This document shows positions 4,734-7,159 of a stretch of 7,159 bases of DNA, piece after piece. Numbering within the stretch: the first letter of the stretch is position 1; each line of letters starts with the position of its first letter. The translations under genes were made by a program, and so were the position numbers. The DNA comes from Faecalibacterium sp. CAG:74 (GTDB lineage: Bacteria > Bacillota > Clostridia > Christensenellales > Aristaeellaceae): positions 1 to 7,159 of the forward strand of contig FR899790.1 in NCBI GenBank assembly GCA_000437595.1. The letters run 5' to 3'. Below the pieces are notes generated by a model. The model saw nothing but the letters and a program-made list of their open reading frames with translations, searched no databases and was not told the origin of the DNA.

Positions 4734-7097
4734 ATGCGTGCCCGACGCCTGCTTATCCTCTTGATGATGCTCCTGCTGCTCCCGCAGGCACAGGCGGAGC
4801 GGCTGACCCTCTACACCCGTCCGAACAATGTGGATGAAGCCACGCCATTCCAGCTGCGCCCGACGGAGCTGTCCATTTGCAGCGTGACCCGTGCCATGGG
4901 CGGCGCGGTGGTGCTGGCGTATGATCATAATTATGACAGCTTGTCGCTGTACTTCTGGCAGGATGGCATGACGGAAATGCGCAAGCTCGGCGGCGGGTTC
5001 TACTGGGTGATGAGCGGCGATACGATGGAGACGGCGCAGCAATCCTGCGAATACTCCATGAGCCGCGTGCCGAACTACCGGATGCCCGATTTGACCCACG
5101 CCATCAGCAACCTGACCTCTGACGGCGAAACGCTCTATGCCCTCAACCGTATAAACGGGCTGATTTTCAAAATTTCGGAGACGAAGGACGGTTTGCAGAC
5201 AGAAGACGTCTGCACGATGGCGAATCTGTCCTGCCTGAACGTCAGCTATCGGGACTTGGAGACAGACAAAGTATACACCTATCCGGCGTCGCTGACGCGG
5301 ATGCATGTCTGCGGTTCGGTGCTGGCAATCAGCGTGATGCAGGAAAACGGCATCAAGGTTGTGCTGGTGGACTTGACAGACGGCGCCATTCGCGAAATTG
5401 CGGATGAATCGCTGGAAGCTATGTACGAGTGGGCAGATGGCGAATTGCTGCTGTGGCGGCTGGAGGGATCGACCAACGAAATCAGCCGCAGCAGCGGAAC
5501 GTATACACTGTCGCGTTATAGCGTGGCGACGGGGGAGGAAACCCTGCTCAGCACGGGTGTGCCGTATAAAAAACGCAGCGAATGCGGCGCGTATGACCCG
5601 TACAGCGGCAGCTACTACGACGTGAGAACACGCCAAATTGTGCGGACGACGGATTTCGTGCAGGAAGAACCTGTGGTAACCTTCCCAGCAGCGAACGTGA
5701 ATATTGCGGTCACAAAAGACAGCATCGTCGGTGTGAACCTGAGCAGCGTTTACGTCCGCTCGAAGGAAAACGGCGATATGACCGTGCTGCGCATCCAAAG
5801 CAGCAACGGCGCAAGCAACACCGCCCTGCAGCACTTCGCGGAGGAAAATCCGAAGGTGATTCTGGCGCAGGAGACGCTGATGCAGAGCGCTATGAATGCG
5901 GCGAGCTTGGCGGCGCGCATGAGTGCCTCCGCCGATGCGCCGGACATCCTGCGCCTGGGGCTGACGCCGGATACGCCTGAAGCGGACGGCAGCTGGCCGC
6001 TGGACGTGCTGATGGACAAGGGCTGGTGCATGGACTTGTCAGTCTACCCGGAAGTATCGGACTATGTGTCCCGGCTGAACGGGGTTTACCGCGATGCGGT
6101 GACGCGCGACGGCAAAATCTACGCCCTGCCCATCTACGCATGGAGTTACGGCTACTTCATCAGCCGAAACGTGATGGAAAAGCTCGGCTTGCAGGAAAGC
6201 GACATTCCGACGAATCTCATAGACTTTTGTGCGTTCATCACGAAGTGGAATGACAACCTCACGGGCGCATATGCCGCCTATACGCCGCTGGAAGAGACGG
6301 AATCATACCGCGAGCGCGTCTTTGACCTGATGGTGCACGACTGGATTGGCTACTGTCAGGCGGAGAACATTCCCCTGCGCTTTGACCATCCCGTTTTCCG
6401 GGAGATGATGGCGGCGCTGGATGCCATGCGCACGGACAAAATCGAGCAGGCGAATCAGCAGGTCAACGAAGAAATCAGCGACTACCGCGAATGCCTGATC
6501 TGGACGGATGCGCAGGCGGTTGGGAATTTCGCAAACTACGCGGATGCTTTTGGCAGCCGGATTTTCCTGCCGATGGCGCTGACGCCGGACGTGACCACGC
6601 ATTACGGCATCGGCTACATGACCGTGCTGGTGGTGAATCCGCGGACGATGAATGCGGATTTAGTCGGCAAGATGCTTGCGCAGGTAATCGCTGACCAGGA
6701 AGCAACGGCAAAGTGCGTGCTGCTGGCGGATTACGACGAGCCGATAGAGGATTCCTACTACTTGATAATGGTGCGCGACTACGAGAAAACGCTGACGGAA
6801 CTGCGCAGGCAGCAGGAAAATGCACCTGCTTGGAAGAAGCAGGGGATTCAGGAGCGCATCGACGAGGAAGAGGCGAGTTTGCAGCGATACACCGTGCGGG
6901 AGAGGTGGACGATTGCGCCCAAGACGATTGAATTCTATCAGCAGACGATTCTGCCGATGAGCTACCTGCGTCGTCCGGGGATTTTGGCGGATTCGGATGC
7001 GTTCAGTGCGCTGGTGTCGCAGGTGCATCAGGGGGAAATTTCGCTGGAGGAGTTTGTGGAGAAAGCGGATAAGCTGATAGAAGGATTGGAGCAATAA
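4734..7097 (+). CDS. Exported beta-propeller / solute-binding fusion protein
   Basis: A 787-aa protein. Residues 1-21 are a signal peptide (RARR, Leu-rich core, PQAQA then E22) with no lipobox Cys. Residues about 24-345 show repeated strand patterns of a beta-propeller, for example SDGETLYAL (129-137), VLAISVMQENGIKVVLVDL (196-214) and ADGELLLW (234-241). From about 349 it matches extracellular solute-binding proteins of ABC importers: MTVLRIQSSNGASNTALQHF (349-368), AEENPKV, RDGKIYALPIYAWSYGYFIS (458-477), NVMEKLGLQESDIPTNLIDF, and the closing LEEFVEKADKLIEGL. A charged, probably coiled insertion lies at about 682-717. Typical binding proteins have about 420-550 aa and are lipoproteins. AGGAAG lies about nine bases before ATG 4734. 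No permease or ATPase is adjacent, so the ligand is unknown. Confidence 0.85.
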   Translation: MRARRLLILLMMLLLLPQAQAERLTLYTRPNNVDEATPFQLRPTELSICSVTRAMGGAVVLAYDHNYDSLSLYFWQDGMTEMRKLGGGFYWVMSGDTMETAQQSCEYSMSRVPNYRMPDLTHAISNLTSDGETLYALNRINGLIFKISETKDGLQTEDVCTMANLSCLNVSYRDLETDKVYTYPASLTRMHVCGSVLAISVMQENGIKVVLVDLTDGAIREIADESLEAMYEWADGELLLWRLEGSTNEISRSSGTYTLSRYSVATGEETLLSTGVPYKKRSECGAYDPYSGSYYDVRTRQIVRTTDFVQEEPVVTFPAANVNIAVTKDSIVGVNLSSVYVRSKENGDMTVLRIQSSNGASNTALQHFAEENPKVILAQETLMQSAMNAASLAARMSASADAPDILRLGLTPDTPEADGSWPLDVLMDKGWCMDLSVYPEVSDYVSRLNGVYRDAVTRDGKIYALPIYAWSYGYFISRNVMEKLGLQESDIPTNLIDFCAFITKWNDNLTGAYAAYTPLEETESYRERVFDLMVHDWIGYCQAENIPLRFDHPVFREMMAALDAMRTDKIEQANQQVNEEISDYRECLIWTDAQAVGNFANYADAFGSRIFLPMALTPDVTTHYGIGYMTVLVVNPRTMNADLVGKMLAQVIADQEATAKCVLLADYDEPIEDSYYLIMVRDYEKTLTELRRQQENAPAWKKQGIQERIDEEEASLQRYTVRERWTIAPKTIEFYQQTILPMSYLRRPGILADSDAFSALVSQVHQGEISLEEFVEKADKLIEGLEQ

Positions 7098-7159
7098 TAC
7101 TATTTCCAAATTCACCTGCGCCATCTGCTCGCGCCTTTTCCGCGCTTGCGTCCGCTCAT
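7098..7159. other. 3' edge with no assignable gene
   Basis: These 62 bases follow the TAA of the 787-aa gene. No hairpin plus T-run is visible. On the minus strand a basic 15-residue reading (SGRKRGKGASRWRR, after Met) runs to TGA at 7112-7114 and could be the tail of a convergent gene entering from the right, but it is too short to judge. Confidence 0.3.

Noticed and set aside
4500..5834. 444-aa open frame on the minus strand
   Set aside because: It lies antisense to the 164-aa and 787-aa genes and crosses the strong terminator. Its His/Arg/Gln-rich composition is typical of antisense reading of GC-rich genes.

Overview
The window comes from an endospore-forming member of the Bacillota, most likely a GC-rich, Clostridia-type anaerobe. 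The evidence is a spoVA gene set, strong AGGAGG-type ribosome binding sites and GC-rich codons. I cannot place the genus. I do not know of any system that combines the elements seen here, and nothing here proves a wholly new system. The unusual parts are the repeat structures and the small proteins attached to the spoVA genes.

Layout. Positions 188-3906, minus strand, hold a forespore gene cluster. Read in its own direction it runs: a 69-aa exported aromatic-rich protein, spoVAA, spoVAB, about 0.5 kb of hairpin-rich repetitive DNA, a 43-aa leader ORF, spoVAC, spoVAD, spoVAE. A sequence matching the sigma-F consensus in full lies 30 bp upstream of the first gene. The SpoVA proteins together form the inner-membrane channel that moves dipicolinic acid (as Ca-DPA) into the developing spore and out of it at germination. 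AA-AB and AC-AD-AE are each tightly packed, but the two halves are about 645 bp apart, so the locus looks split.

Repeats. Two kinds of dispersed repeat flank the spoVAC-AD-AE block. One is a 62-bp direct repeat (1-62 and 2326-2387) with a compensated base-pair change in its hairpin. The other is a pair of inverted arrays (111-185 and 2619-2691), each made of three hairpins at a 25-nt period with 6-nt GGGT-type linkers. A 22-bp hairpin repeat (2426-2491) and several more hairpins lie between spoVAB and the 43-aa ORF.

Right side, plus strand. A sigma-A-like promoter back to back with the sigma-F-like one precedes a gene for a 164-aa single-pass membrane protein of unknown role, which ends in a strong intrinsic terminator. 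After that comes a 787-aa exported protein that joins an apparent beta-propeller to an extracellular solute-binding domain. No transporter permease is in view. The last 62 bases hold no assignable gene.
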